From: Leptospira soteropolitanensis
Lineage (GTDB): Bacteria; Spirochaetota; Leptospiria; Leptospirales; Leptospiraceae
Assembly (NCBI RefSeq): GCF_026151655.1
Contig: NZ_JAMQPN010000012.1
Span: forward strand, 1 to 64,000
Length of the DNA stretch: 64,000 bases
Direction of reading: 5' to 3'
The translations under genes were made by a program, and so were the position numbers. Shown one piece after another: positions 28,115 to 38,200 of the stretch (position 1 is the first letter of the stretch; every line of letters starts with the position of its first letter). Below the pieces are notes generated by a model. It was not told the origin of the DNA. It made no database searches and was given only the letters and a program-made list of their open reading frames with translations.

Positions 28115-29326
28115 ATGGGAAAAATTAAAGTAAAAACACCGCTTGTTGAGTTAGACGGCGATGAAATGACAAGAATTATCTGGAAAGAAATTAAAGATCG
28201 TTTCATTCACCCTTATTTAGACATCACTCTAGAATATTATGACCTAGGTGTAGAATACCGTGACAAAACAGATGACCAAGTCACAGTAGATTCTGCCAAC
28301 GCGATCAAAAAACACGGTGTAGGTGTTAAATGTGCGACCATCACTCCAAACGCTGACCGAGTTAAAGAATACAACCTAAAACAAGAATGGAAATCACCTA
28401 ACGGAACTATACGTGCCATCCTTGATGGAACAGTTTTCCGTAAACCAATCATCATCAAAAATATTCCAGCAGCGGTAAACTCTTGGAAAAAACCAATTGC
28501 AATTGGAAGACATGCTTATGGTGACATTTACCGTGACGTAGAAATTGCAGTAGATGGTCCAGGAAAAGTAGAACTCGTTTACACTGACGCTTCTGGTAAA
28601 GAAAAACAAAGACTACTTGTGAATGAATTCAAAGGTAGTGGTGTTGCACTTGCGATGCATAACTTAGATGAATCTATCAAGTCATTTGCAAAGGCATGTT
28701 TTACTTACGCTTTGTCTGAAAAGATCAGCATCTGGTTTGCAACAAAAGATACTATCTCTAAGAAATACCATGCACGTTTCCGTGATATCTTTGATAACAT
28801 GGCAAAAGAACAAGAAGCTGCAATGAAGGCTGCTGGTATTACCTATAGTTACTATCTCATTGATGATGCGGTTGCGCAAATCATGAAAAACGAAGGTGGG
28901 CAACTTTGGGCCATGATGAACTACGACGGTGACGTTATGAGTGATATGGTTGCATCTGGTTTTGGTTCCCTTGGTCTTATGACTTCTGTACTTGTTTCTC
29001 CAGATGGAAAATATGAATACGAAGCAGCGCACGGAACAGTGACTCGTCACTATCGTAAATACCAAAAAGGAGAAACCACTTCTACAAACTCTGTGGCTTC
29101 TATTTTTGCTTGGACGGGTGCTCTTGCAAAACGTGGGGAACTTGATGGAACTCCAGAACTCGTAAACTTTGCACTCAAATTGGAAGAAGCAATCATTGAA
29201 ACCATCGAAGGTGGTGAGATGACAAAAGACTTACTTTCTCTATCTACAGCAGCTACCAAAAAAGAATTGGATACTTTCCAATTTATGGAAGCTGTACAAA
29301 AACGATTGGATTCTAAACTTAAATAA
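28115..29326 (+). CDS. icd: NADP-dependent isocitrate dehydrogenase
   Basis: A 403-residue TCA-cycle enzyme that converts isocitrate to 2-oxoglutarate with NADP. It is of the homodimeric, eukaryote-like type: [14 protein letters not shown] at the N-terminus, [33 protein letters not shown] as the substrate loop, [11 protein letters not shown], and a late [13 protein letters not shown]. The length is standard for that subfamily. TTTAGGAGAAATCA gives a strong ribosome site. The codon choice looks biased toward a highly expressed gene. A perfect 9-bp hairpin lies 14 bases after the stop. Confidence 0.95.
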   Translation: MGKIKVKTPLVELDGDEMTRIIWKEIKDRFIHPYLDITLEYYDLGVEYRDKTDDQVTVDSANAIKKHGVGVKCATITPNADRVKEYNLKQEWKSPNGTIRAILDGTVFRKPIIIKNIPAAVNSWKKPIAIGRHAYGDIYRDVEIAVDGPGKVELVYTDASGKEKQRLLVNEFKGSGVALAMHNLDESIKSFAKACFTYALSEKISIWFATKDTISKKYHARFRDIFDNMAKEQEAAMKAAGITYSYYLIDDAVAQIMKNEGGQLWAMMNYDGDVMSDMVASGFGSLGLMTSVLVSPDGKYEYEAAHGTVTRHYRKYQKGETTSTNSVASIFAWTGALAKRGELDGTPELVNFALKLEEAIIETIEGGEMTKDLLSLSTAATKKELDTFQFMEAVQKRLDSKLK

Positions 29327-29339
29327 GTTTGGCGTCTTT

Positions 29340-29365
29340 CATACCCTGTCTTTTGGCAGGGTATG
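29340..29365 (+). terminator. hairpin after icd, probable terminator
   Basis: A perfect 9-bp stem (29340-29348 with 29357-29365) with an eight-base loop is followed by an AT-rich stretch containing TTTTAT. A further copy of the left arm (ATACCCTG) occurs at 29381-29388 and could compete for the right arm. The hairpin fits transcription termination or 3'-end protection for icd. The third arm is an oddity that may be chance. Confidence 0.6.
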
Positions 29366-29524
29366 ATGTTTTATCTTTACATACCCTGCACTTTTTTCTC
29401 TTCCCTTTTGAATTAAATATTTCCTTGCAATAACTTATGGTGATTGCATATTCAATCTCCTTAATACAAAAAAATGGCACTGAAGGTAGCTCACTTTAGT
29501 TAACTATGGAAGTCAAATAGGAAG

Positions 29525-30775
29525 ATGATCACTGAATTTATAGAATGGTATACGAATGAATTACCGGGATTGAAATCTGCTGTAGAGCTTTTTGATAAAG
29601 GGATTGGTTATTTACAAAAACAAGGTTTTCAAATTGTAAGAGTCAATATGGGAACTCGAACGCTCCACCCACAAGTGGAATCCTTGTCTTATACTTGGAT
29701 CCCTAAAGGGAAATTAGAATATTTTGATGAATCTACAACACCTCTATTACATTCAAGATCTACCATAGAATCTGAAAATGGATTTCTTCGTGAAGTGCGC
29801 TTTCGATTGGGATCATTGCAGACTTCTCAATTCGCTGTGAGTCCTGTTCAATATGTGATGTCTACGAAAAAGCCGTATTACTTTAGCTTTGTGGATCATA
29901 AAGGAGAAACACGTCCTTATCCTATTCTAGATGATTTGGCTCCCTTAGGGGCAACAGGTTATTTAGCTGTTCCTATTTTACAAAAAGGTATAAGTTATGC
30001 TTTTTTAAGTTTAGTGACAGACAAACTAAATGGTTGGTCTATTGAAGAACAAAATTTTTTAAACCAGGTCTTAAAGATCATGTCTCTGCAATGGATGAAC
30101 TTCATCCAAAATGAATTAACAGAATCATTACTTAGTATCTATTTAGGTAAGAGGACAGGTTCCACTGTGTATTCTGGAAAAATTTACTTGGGGGAACTCG
30201 ATAAAATCAAATCAGTGATTTGGTTTTCAGACATCAGGAATTATTCTGGGATGAGTGAAAAATTGTCTCCACCAGAGATTATACAGTTGTTAAACGACTA
30301 TTTTGGCCTAGCCATCCCACTCATAGAAGCTCATGGCGGTGAAGTTTTGAAATTATTAGGTGATGGAATTTTAGCTGTATTTCCCTACACTGATTCCAAT
30401 AAAACCTTTGTAGGTAAAAAAGTACTTCTTGCTGTTAGGAAGTTAGGTGATATGCTGTTGCAGCATAATCAATTAAGGGAAAATGAAGAAAAACTTCCAA
30501 TTCATCACGGTGTTGGTTTGCATTCGGGTGAAATCCTTTATGGAAATATTGGTTCCGCAGAGAGACTCGATTTTACTGTGATTGGGGAAGCAGTCAACTT
30601 AACCAGTCGCATTGCTGGGATGTGTGGGGAATTGGGAAAAGCTGTTTTGGCTTCGGAGAGTTTGGCAGAACAAATACCTGTTCGTTGGGAAGAACTTGGA
30701 GAACACAAACTGAAAGGGATTGGCTCTCCACAGAAAATTTTTGCAATTTCAGAGCGAGTAAAGAAGAAGTATTGA
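29525..30775 (+). CDS. class III adenylate/guanylate cyclase with GAF-like N-terminus
   Basis: A 416-residue soluble nucleotide cyclase. Residues about 1-200 form a GAF-like sensory region. The catalytic domain starts near residue 230 with WFSDIRNYSGMSE, where the Asp is the first metal ligand. EVLKLLGDGILAVF supplies the second metal Asp and the adenine-recognising Lys. DFTVIGEAVNLTSRI supplies the Asp/Thr purine pocket and the transition-state Asn and Arg. All key residues are present, so it should be active, and Lys with Asp/Thr favours ATP and cAMP over GTP. It is a single gene with about 200 bases of free upstream sequence. The ATG is only two bases after AGGA, so the annotated start is not certain. 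Confidence 0.88.
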   Translation: MITEFIEWYTNELPGLKSAVELFDKGIGYLQKQGFQIVRVNMGTRTLHPQVESLSYTWIPKGKLEYFDESTTPLLHSRSTIESENGFLREVRFRLGSLQTSQFAVSPVQYVMSTKKPYYFSFVDHKGETRPYPILDDLAPLGATGYLAVPILQKGISYAFLSLVTDKLNGWSIEEQNFLNQVLKIMSLQWMNFIQNELTESLLSIYLGKRTGSTVYSGKIYLGELDKIKSVIWFSDIRNYSGMSEKLSPPEIIQLLNDYFGLAIPLIEAHGGEVLKLLGDGILAVFPYTDSNKTFVGKKVLLAVRKLGDMLLQHNQLRENEEKLPIHHGVGLHSGEILYGNIGSAERLDFTVIGEAVNLTSRIAGMCGELGKAVLASESLAEQIPVRWEELGEHKLKGIGSPQKIFAISERVKKKY

Positions 30776-30816
30776 AATGGAAAATAGTTTCCAAATCTAG
30801 ATTTTTTCTATATAGA

Positions 30817-31656
30817 TTAGCGAACAATCACCCATTTACCACCAATCCAACTCAAATACAAAGGAATAGAGGCACCTTTTTTCGAAGTGATGATAGGTTC
30901 GCCTTTTGGATCCGTGATACTTAGGATTTGGTTGTTACACAATAAGGTAAATTTAATTTTCTTCGTGTCTAATTTCCAAGTGGATCCAATGGCCTTTGTC
31001 ATATCATTAATGGATTTGAGTTCATCCGCTTCTACAAAAGGATAATAACGAACTTCTGAAGTGTCTTGTGCACGAAATTGGATGATCGATAGTATTTTTT
31101 TAGGATCCTTTGTGTTTAAAGTTTTGGTAAACTCTACAGCAAACTCAATTGCCGAAGTTTCTTTTTCTTTTGTGAGTGAGATAGGTTCTGCTTGTGTCCA
31201 TAACTTACTTGGCGGAATAAAAGGTGGATTCAATTCTATTTCGGTCCATTCACCTAAACTAGATTTGGTGGAAGTCGGCCATTGGAAGTGTTCTAATAAA
31301 ATTCCTTCGTCCGGAAATTGTCCTTTTTGACCTATGTACAATTTGACTTCTGCTTCTTTGGAAAGTCCGGTATTTTCTTTTTGTTTACTCTTTCGTTCTG
31401 TTAGTCGGATCTTGATTTTGTTTTTATCGGGTTGGATCCAGTAGTTGATATCCGCTTGTCCAGAGGAGTCTTCATTAGAAGATCCATCCCGTACATCATA
31501 GCCATTCACCTTGATTTCTAAATTTAACCCATAGTTTTTGTAAGTGAGAATATAGTAACCTTCTTTGGGAGGGCCGGGAGGACTTGGTTTTTCTTCCCCA
31601 AAAGTAGAATGAATGCAGAGGGTCAAAACAAGAAAAAGGAACAAGATTCTTTGCAT
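30817..31656 (-). CDS. exported protein of unknown function
   Basis: A 279-residue protein with a clean signal peptide (hydrophobic to about residue 18, cleavage near STFGEE). After a Pro-rich linker comes a beta-rich domain with GYYILTYKNYGLNLEIKVNG, then WIQPDKNKIKIRL, which resembles immunoglobulin-like envelope domains. The C-terminal half, EFAVEFTKTLNTKDPKKIL and following, has the layout of an NTF2/SnoaL-like domain but without a proven match. There is no lipobox and no catalytic motif. It converges on the cyclase gene with 41 bases between the stops. Probably periplasmic. Confidence 0.65.
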   Translation of the reverse strand: MQRILFLFLVLTLCIHSTFGEEKPSPPGPPKEGYYILTYKNYGLNLEIKVNGYDVRDGSSNEDSSGQADINYWIQPDKNKIKIRLTERKSKQKENTGLSKEAEVKLYIGQKGQFPDEGILLEHFQWPTSTKSSLGEWTEIELNPPFIPPSKLWTQAEPISLTKEKETSAIEFAVEFTKTLNTKDPKKILSIIQFRAQDTSEVRYYPFVEADELKSINDMTKAIGSTWKLDTKKIKFTLLCNNQILSITDPKGEPIITSKKGASIPLYLSWIGGKWVIVR

Positions 31657-31882
31657 CGATAGTTCTCCAAACTAATGTAACGAAGGATCCTAATCAAAAG
31701 AATTGGTTTGTCGATAAGAAATTTATTGATAGGTTGTCTATCGGAACAGACGCACTTTTCGTAAATATCTCAAACTTCCAGGTGTTGATTTTACCAAATC
31801 GAATCTATTCTTAGCCAATCGAAAGTCAGAGGATCATCAACTTTCTGATCGAGAAGGCGGGGCATCCAACGAGGCCTCTCAA

Positions 31883-32947
31883 ATGACAAAATTTTCTCTG
31901 ACTCGGGATTTAGCCGACGATTTACATTTATTTCATTCTGTGGAACCTACCGAAGAGGTTTGGGAAAAAACTGTGGAGACCATCGCAAGAATTCCTGAGA
32001 TCAATGCGACTTGGATTTTGGAATATCTTCCAGAATCGCAAAACTTTCATTTGCTGGCACTTCATAGTCGTATTCCCTTTCAAATTCCGAAAACGGTCTC
32101 TAAATATTCACTCCCATGTCACCATGTAGTTGATTCCAATATGATTTTTGAAATGAGATTAGTTGGCGAGGACACTTATTTTCATTCTCTCCGTGAAATC
32201 ATTCCGGACAAATCGTCCGCAATGTATTTGGGATATCCAATTCGATCTGATATAGGGACTGTCATCGGAGTCATTGGAATGATAGTAGAAGATAAGTTTA
32301 AACATAAATTCAAAAACTTAAAACTCATCGATGTGATTGCAGACAAACTTAGCCAAGAATTGGTACGATACAAAAATGAAAATTTAATAACACAAACTTT
32401 AAACACAGCCTCGTTTGTGAAACATTCTCTCGCAGAATTGTTCCGACTTCTTTCTACAAAGTCGACGGACCTCACTATAACTTGCCGAAATTATTTACAA
32501 ACAGGAACTAAACTTTTTGGTTTACCCTTAGGACTGATTGCCTCCAAAGTTGGCGAAAACTGGGAATATAGTCTTGTCGAAGGGAATGTACATGGAATTT
32601 TTGAGGGTCAAAGATTTTCGAAAGAAGAATCCAAATTCTCACAGCAGAGTATATCTTGTTCTGCTTATTTGATAAACGAAATTTCTGCGGCTTCCGCTGA
32701 TCGCGTGAGAGATCATTTACTAGATATAGAGGTATCTTGCCTTATGGAATTTCCTCTTAAAGTTCATAACCAAACCATAGGTGTTTTAGGTTTTTATGGA
32801 CTGAAAAATCAAAAAATAGAATCTATTGAATTGTTCCAAAGAGTTTTTGAACTGATGGGGATTGGCCTTGCCAATACGATCGAAAAACATAATATTGATT
32901 TGTTGTCAAAAATTGTATTTTTGGAAAAGGAATCTTCAACTCCTTAG
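31883..32947 (+). CDS. tandem GAF-domain protein without output domain
   Basis: A 354-residue soluble protein. Two GAF-like domains are visible, about 20-160 and 185-335, each ending in the typical GVIGMIVEDKF or IGVLGFYGLKN strand-helix pattern, joined by a helical linker. There is no kinase, cyclase, GGDEF or phosphatase domain, so it may be a ligand-binding partner for one of the nearby signalling enzymes such as the cyclase at 29.5 kb. The 225 bases upstream hold no gene and only a small 5-bp hairpin at 31728-31742. Confidence 0.75.
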   Translation: MTKFSLTRDLADDLHLFHSVEPTEEVWEKTVETIARIPEINATWILEYLPESQNFHLLALHSRIPFQIPKTVSKYSLPCHHVVDSNMIFEMRLVGEDTYFHSLREIIPDKSSAMYLGYPIRSDIGTVIGVIGMIVEDKFKHKFKNLKLIDVIADKLSQELVRYKNENLITQTLNTASFVKHSLAELFRLLSTKSTDLTITCRNYLQTGTKLFGLPLGLIASKVGENWEYSLVEGNVHGIFEGQRFSKEESKFSQQSISCSAYLINEISAASADRVRDHLLDIEVSCLMEFPLKVHNQTIGVLGFYGLKNQKIESIELFQRVFELMGIGLANTIEKHNIDLLSKIVFLEKESSTP

Positions 32948-33019
32948 ATTTGAAACCAAGTCATTTCAGTTTTGTTTTGATAAAAACTATCTCAACAAAA
33001 CTTTGTGATTGTGTAATTG

Positions 33020-33385
33020 TTAAACTTTACTCAGACGAAGAATTCCTTCTTCTTCTGAATTTAGAAAAAAAACATCTTTCCCTGAGTTCATTTCGTAGAT
33101 AAAATCATTTAGACTTTTGCTGGAATAAATAGAAAAATCGCCGACGATTGCTAGTTTCATTCGGTAGTTGATTATTTTTTGTAATACGATTCCAGCAAGT
33201 CCCGTTTTTAGATCAAAAAAGTCTTCCGCAAAATGAGACAGTTTCAATACAAAACGATCACATCCAGAATCATACTGAATCGTGGCAAACAAATCCAGAG
33301 CAGAGGATCCGTCTGTGATCAGAGTTTCGTTAGAGTCGACTACTGCGATTTCTATATTGTTTTTTTGTATTTTGCGAATGTTCAT
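33020..33385 (-). CDS. DUF4180 domain protein
   Basis: A 121-residue protein matching DUF4180 along its whole length by recall of the family pattern: a LDLFATIQYD segment, then HFAEDFFDLKTGLAG, then NYRMKLAIVGDFS and SKSLNDFIYE. The function of the family is unknown; it is cytoplasmic and often stands alone near regulators. The ribosome site is AGGAATTTGATTTA before the ATG at 33385. It is divergent from the metal-efflux cluster, with about 250 bases between them. Confidence 0.85.
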   Translation of the reverse strand: MNIRKIQKNNIEIAVVDSNETLITDGSSALDLFATIQYDSGCDRFVLKLSHFAEDFFDLKTGLAGIVLQKIINYRMKLAIVGDFSIYSSKSLNDFIYEMNSGKDVFFLNSEEEGILRLSKV

Positions 33386-33635
33386 TAAATCAAATTCCTA
33401 TTGGAAAGGCTATTTGTGAATTCCGATTCTACCTTCAAAGGTGATCTCAGTCAAACTTTGAGAAGACCTTATCGATGCAAATATGAAGGGCGCTGAGATT
33501 TCGTAAAACTTAAGACAGCCGAATGTTTTTTGGCGATTTTGATAACCTGTTGCATTTAGGTAATAAATTTTCTTGTAAATCTAGTTATGTTTTAGAAAGT
33601 TAGATTGTCTCCTTGTATGATGTTGGCTTAAAAGA
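33386..33635. promoter_or_regulatory. control region upstream of metal-efflux cluster
   Basis: A 250-base non-coding stretch between the divergent DUF4180 and efflux genes. It is AT-rich with several TTG/TAT-like elements, so both promoters must lie here, but I cannot single out a convincing -35/-10 pair. I see no clear long dyad that would mark an ArsR-, MerR- or CzcR-type operator. No regulator gene is adjacent to the cluster. Confidence 0.35.
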
Positions 33636-34010
33636 ATGTTAAGAAAAATATTCACATCTATATTGTTATTCGGAATATCTATCTCTGTATTCTGTAAATT
33701 CCTTGAGACATTTGATTTTCAGTGCTTAAATGATGAGTTTATTTCCAAAGTAATTGATCAGGAACATCAAAATTCGGAAGCTCCCTGTGATGGAAAAACC
33801 CATAGCTTCGAAGATTGTTTTTGTCAGAAAGATTATTCTATCTTCGAATCGACGAAGTATTTCAAACCTGTTTTTATCGTTTTTTCCGTATCCTTTATTT
33901 CTGATATTTCAATCTCTCTAATTGACCATCTTGAATACCAAAATCCTGAGCTGGTATTTTCAGATCTCTATTTTTCCCAACAACTAACTCACACTAAACT
34001 TCAAATCTGA
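33636..34010 (+). CDS. small exported Cys-containing protein of metal-efflux cluster
   Basis: A 124-residue protein with an N-terminal hydrophobic signal ending near ISVFC. It contains five further Cys or Cys pairs in the segment from FQCLND to CFCQ (including CDGKTHSFEDCFC) and a hydrophobic stretch near residues 78-96. It resembles no family I can name. The position, 47 bases before the outer-membrane factor gene, and the Cys/His content suggest a periplasmic metal-binding role. Small cysteine proteins of the DUF2946 kind lead comparable efflux operons, but the defining motifs are not visible here. The ribosome site is weak. Confidence 0.55.
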   Translation: MLRKIFTSILLFGISISVFCKFLETFDFQCLNDEFISKVIDQEHQNSEAPCDGKTHSFEDCFCQKDYSIFESTKYFKPVFIVFSVSFISDISISLIDHLEYQNPELVFSDLYFSQQLTHTKLQI

Positions 34011-34057
34011 TATAAAGCCTACTTCTTCTTTAGCTTTATATTGTATTGGAGTAAAAT

Positions 34058-35296
34058 ATGTTATTATTAAGGAATGCGTTTGCGTTCAGCTTCGTCTTGG
34101 CGTTGCCGTTATATTCTCAGTCTTTTTCTCTTGATCAGATACTGAGTATTGCCGAATCCAAAGCGGATTTAATCCTCTCTGGACAGGCGAAAGTAGAAGA
34201 AGCTGAAAATTTAAAACAAAAAGCGGGAAAATACAAGAACCCGAACATTTCTTTGGATTACGGTAGAAGACGGGCAAGTAATGAATCTGGTCCCGAATAC
34301 GCATTGGGATTAAGCCAAGACTTCTACTATCCAGGAAAGAGAGACTTACGAATCAAAATTGCCGAAGCAAGTGAAAAGTCACTTTTGGCAGAGTTAGAAC
34401 AAAGTAAGTTAGAGTATAGGTTCAGTGTGATTAAGTTGGTATACTCTTACTTAATCGCTTCAGAAAAGGCTTCTCACATTAAGGATAGGATCAAGCGAGT
34501 CTCTCAAATTGAATCCTATATCGAGAAGAAAGTTTTCGTTTCTCCTGAAACAAAAGTTGAGTTGTATCTTGTGCAAAATCGTTTGTTAACCCTTCAAAAG
34601 CACCTGATTGTTCTTGAGAAAAATAGATCGGTAGAATGGGAGAAACTGAATTTTTTCTTAGGTTTGGAAAAGGAAATTTCAATTCGATCTCCTTGGCTTC
34701 AGAAAGGAAAACCTCTACCTAAAAGTGATCTTTTGTCAGTAATGATTAGTAAGAATCCTGTATTAAAACAATCTCAGAGTAGAATTCAACAAGCAAAGGA
34801 AGAAGTAGAACTTGCAAGATTAGATAAGTATTCGGATATAAAATTGCAAGGTTCGATTGGAGAAGATAAGTCGGGGGTTGCCAATAGATTCTTTGACTTA
34901 GGTGTCTCGTTTGCTCTACCTTCGTTGGACACTAACGAGGATGTTGTGAAGAGTATGCAAGCTAGAACCTTATCAGAGAATTATCTTCTCAATCATCAAA
35001 TAAGAATCTTAACGACCAGGCTAAACTCCAGCTTAATAGAATACGATTCCATTAACAAATCCTTAGATAAATTTTCCATTTCTCTAGTTTCTTCCATAGA
35101 ACAAAAGCTGAGTTATGCGGACAATGAATTTATCAAAGGTCGCATAAGCCTAATTAATTATTTGGAACTTGAAACACAACTTCATGAAACTCATGAAGCT
35201 ATATACGACTATCAAATGCAGTTTGTGGACAACATTACCGAGATTTTGTTTTTAACTAATAATCCTGATTTTGAAGGAGCCATCAATGTTAAGTAG
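34058..35296 (+). CDS. TolC/CzcC-like outer-membrane efflux factor
   Basis: A 412-residue outer-membrane channel protein. A signal peptide covers about residues 1-22 (cleavage near YSQS). The remainder shows the two-fold repeated long amphipathic helices of TolC-type proteins: LDQILSIAESKADLI opens the first half and SDLLSVMISKNPVLKQSQSRIQQAKEEVELARLDKYSDI the second. It would form the exit duct for the RND pump encoded next. GGAG lies seven bases before the ATG. The stop overlaps the RND gene by 11 bases. In classical CzcCBA loci an adaptor gene lies between these two; here there is none. Confidence 0.82.
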   Translation: MLLLRNAFAFSFVLALPLYSQSFSLDQILSIAESKADLILSGQAKVEEAENLKQKAGKYKNPNISLDYGRRRASNESGPEYALGLSQDFYYPGKRDLRIKIAEASEKSLLAELEQSKLEYRFSVIKLVYSYLIASEKASHIKDRIKRVSQIESYIEKKVFVSPETKVELYLVQNRLLTLQKHLIVLEKNRSVEWEKLNFFLGLEKEISIRSPWLQKGKPLPKSDLLSVMISKNPVLKQSQSRIQQAKEEVELARLDKYSDIKLQGSIGEDKSGVANRFFDLGVSFALPSLDTNEDVVKSMQARTLSENYLLNHQIRILTTRLNSSLIEYDSINKSLDKFSISLVSSIEQKLSYADNEFIKGRISLINYLELETQLHETHEAIYDYQMQFVDNITEILFLTNNPDFEGAINVK

Positions 35297-38200
35297 AATA
35301 TTAGAGTATTCGCTAAAGAATAGAGGTTTTGTAATCATTTTTTCGTTTCTGCTGATCTCTTTAGGATTGTATTCTTTGTCGAGGGTTTCTCTTGATGCAT
35401 TGCCAGACATTTCTAATGTAATCGTCGAAGTGAATACAAAATCAGGTTCTTTAGATCCAGAACTGGTAGAGAAAACAATAACATTCTTTATCGAAACGGA
35501 GTTATCGGGAATTCCTGGTGTGGTAGATATTAGGTCATTGTCCAAGTTCGGATTGTCTAATGTGGTTTTGACTTTTGAAGATGGCACTGATGTTTATCGT
35601 GCTAGGCAAATCGTAATGGAACGACTTCAGAATGTAAAAGATAGAATCCCACCTTGGGCTATGCCTGAATTAACACCTATTACTACAGGGCTTGGCGAGA
35701 TATTGATGTATTCTGTCACTGCAAAATCTGGCTCTAAGTTAGATATGTTAGATGAATCAGAAAAACTGACGTATCTCCGAACGATACAGGATTTAAGTAT
35801 AAGAAATCAAATCAGATCTAATGTGAAAAATATTGCTGAAGTGGATACGATAGGAGGATATGCACAAGAAATACATATTGACTTAATTCCAAATAAGTTA
35901 AAAGCACAAAGCATTAGTATTAATGAGATCATTAATGCTCTTGATTCCGTTGGAGATAACTTTGGCGGAGGTTATATAGAGAAAAACGATGAAATGATCA
36001 TTGCAAGATCTTTCGGAAGTGGATTGAAATTGGAAGAATTGAAAAAAATTCCAATCCGTCAGAATGGTTTAGGTAATTTAGTTCGAGTAGGTGATGTCGC
36101 CGTCGTAAGAGTTCATGGGATGCAGAGGTTAGGATCAGCAACGCATAACGGAAAAGAAATCGTTCTTGGGACAGTGATGATGTTGATGGGATCGAATAGC
36201 AGGGAAACTGTAAGTGAATTGAAAGACTTCTTGGACAAGATCCAATTGCCCGAAGATGTAGAGATCAACATATTAAGCGAAAGAAGTTTTCTTGTGAATG
36301 CTACGATTGCAACGATATTTAAAAATTTAACGGAAGGTGCACTACTTGTTGTATTGATTCTTTTTCTGGCTCTGGGAAATTTCAGGGCATCCATTTTTGT
36401 AGCAATCATCATTCCTCTTTCTATGTTGTTCACCGCAATAGGGATGTATTATTTTAACATATCTGCAAATTTAATGAGCCTGGGTGCAATTGATTTTGGG
36501 TTACTCGTTGATGCCGCGATCGTTATGGTCGAGAATGTGCTTGCGAAGAGAGAAGAGTTAGGTGATAGTCCCGTTTCTGATCCAATAACATTTGTATTGG
36601 AAGCTTCTCGGGAAATTTTGGCACCTGTCACGTCCGGTATCATTATAGTCGCAACTGTGTATGTCCCGATTCTAACTTTGGATGGAGTGGAAGGGAAGAT
36701 GTTTCGTCCTATGGCAGAGGCAGTATTGTTAGCACTTGGCGGTAGTTATTTAATCACATTACTCGTTATTCCAACGTTATGTTTGTTCATAGTGAAAGGA
36801 TATATCCAAAAATCTAAAAAGAACGGCAGGTTCGATAAAATTAAGAATTTATATGTTCCTATCCTACTTTTCGGATTTAAACAGAGGCGATTTGCTTTAT
36901 TAACTGCAGTTTCTTTGTTCTGTGTTTCTTGCTTAATATTCTTTAGATTAGGTGGCGATTTTATTCCTCAATTGAAAGAGGGAGATATGATGATTACTGT
37001 TGTTCGGGATAGTAATATCAGTTTATCCAAATCCACCGAAATGCAGAAGAAAATGGAGACTTTTTTGCGTGGATTTAAAGAAGTTGAGTATGTGTTTTCA
37101 AGAACTGGGACTACCGAAGTTGCTAATGATCCAATGGGAATTTATATGTCGGATACTTTTGTTATCCTTAAAAAGGACTCAATCGATTCTTTGATTCGAG
37201 AAAAGAACTGGAATGAATTTATAGAAAGGTTAAGGGTTCGCTTAAATGATGAATTTCCTGAGGATGAAATATCCATTGGACAACCTGTAGAAGCAAGATT
37301 CAACGAGTTATTGGAAGGTAGTCGTGCTGATATTACTTTTCGTATTTTAGGAAACGATTTAGAGACATTAATTTTACTTCAAAACGCTGCTGAAGAGAAT
37401 TTGAAATCAATCGATGGAGTAGGTGATGTTGAACTTGATCCTATTTTAGCTCTAAGGCACGGCAAAGTTTTGGATTTTAAACCTGATTATGATCGTATCC
37501 TTCGGTATGGTATCACCATTCAAGATTTCAACAATACATATAATGCATACCTAAGTGGTAGAAGTGTTGGCAACTACTATGAAAACGATAAAAAATTTCC
37601 TATTGTTGTGAAGCTTGCGGAAGAATACCGTGAGTCTCTTTCCGATTTAAGCCAATTGCCGATAGGAACGCTGGATTTGGGTGCTGTTTCTATGCGTGAG
37701 GTTTCTAATTATACTTTGGAAAAAAAAGTAATGACTATTTCTCGGAGTAACGGTAGGCGTTATGCTGCAATTTCTATTAATTTGGAAAACCGTGATATGG
37801 AGAGTTTTGTTAAAGAAGCAAAGGAGAAAATTAATTCAAACCTTAGTATTCCAAATAATTATCAGGTTTTTTGGGGAGGGCAATTTAAAAACTTAGAGAA
37901 GGCAAAGTCAAAACTTGCGATCGTTGTTCCCGTTACTTTGTTCGCTATATTTTTTCTTTTACTCAAAAGTTTAAATAGTTATAAACAAGCGATTTTGGTT
38001 TATTTAAGTATACCCTTTGCAACGACAGGCGGTATCTTCGCTCTTTATTTAAGAGGAATGAACTTTAGCATTTCAGCAGCCATTGGATTTATCGCCTTAT
38101 CTGGCATTGCCATACTCAATGGAGTTGTAAAAATACATAATATAAATCAGTTACGTAAGAGCGGAATGTCTCTTAAAGAAGCTGTCCAAGAAGCTGCTGT

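Noticed and set aside
31728..31742. Short 5-bp hairpin upstream of the tandem GAF gene as a regulator site
   Set aside because: Too short and AT-rich to distinguish from chance.
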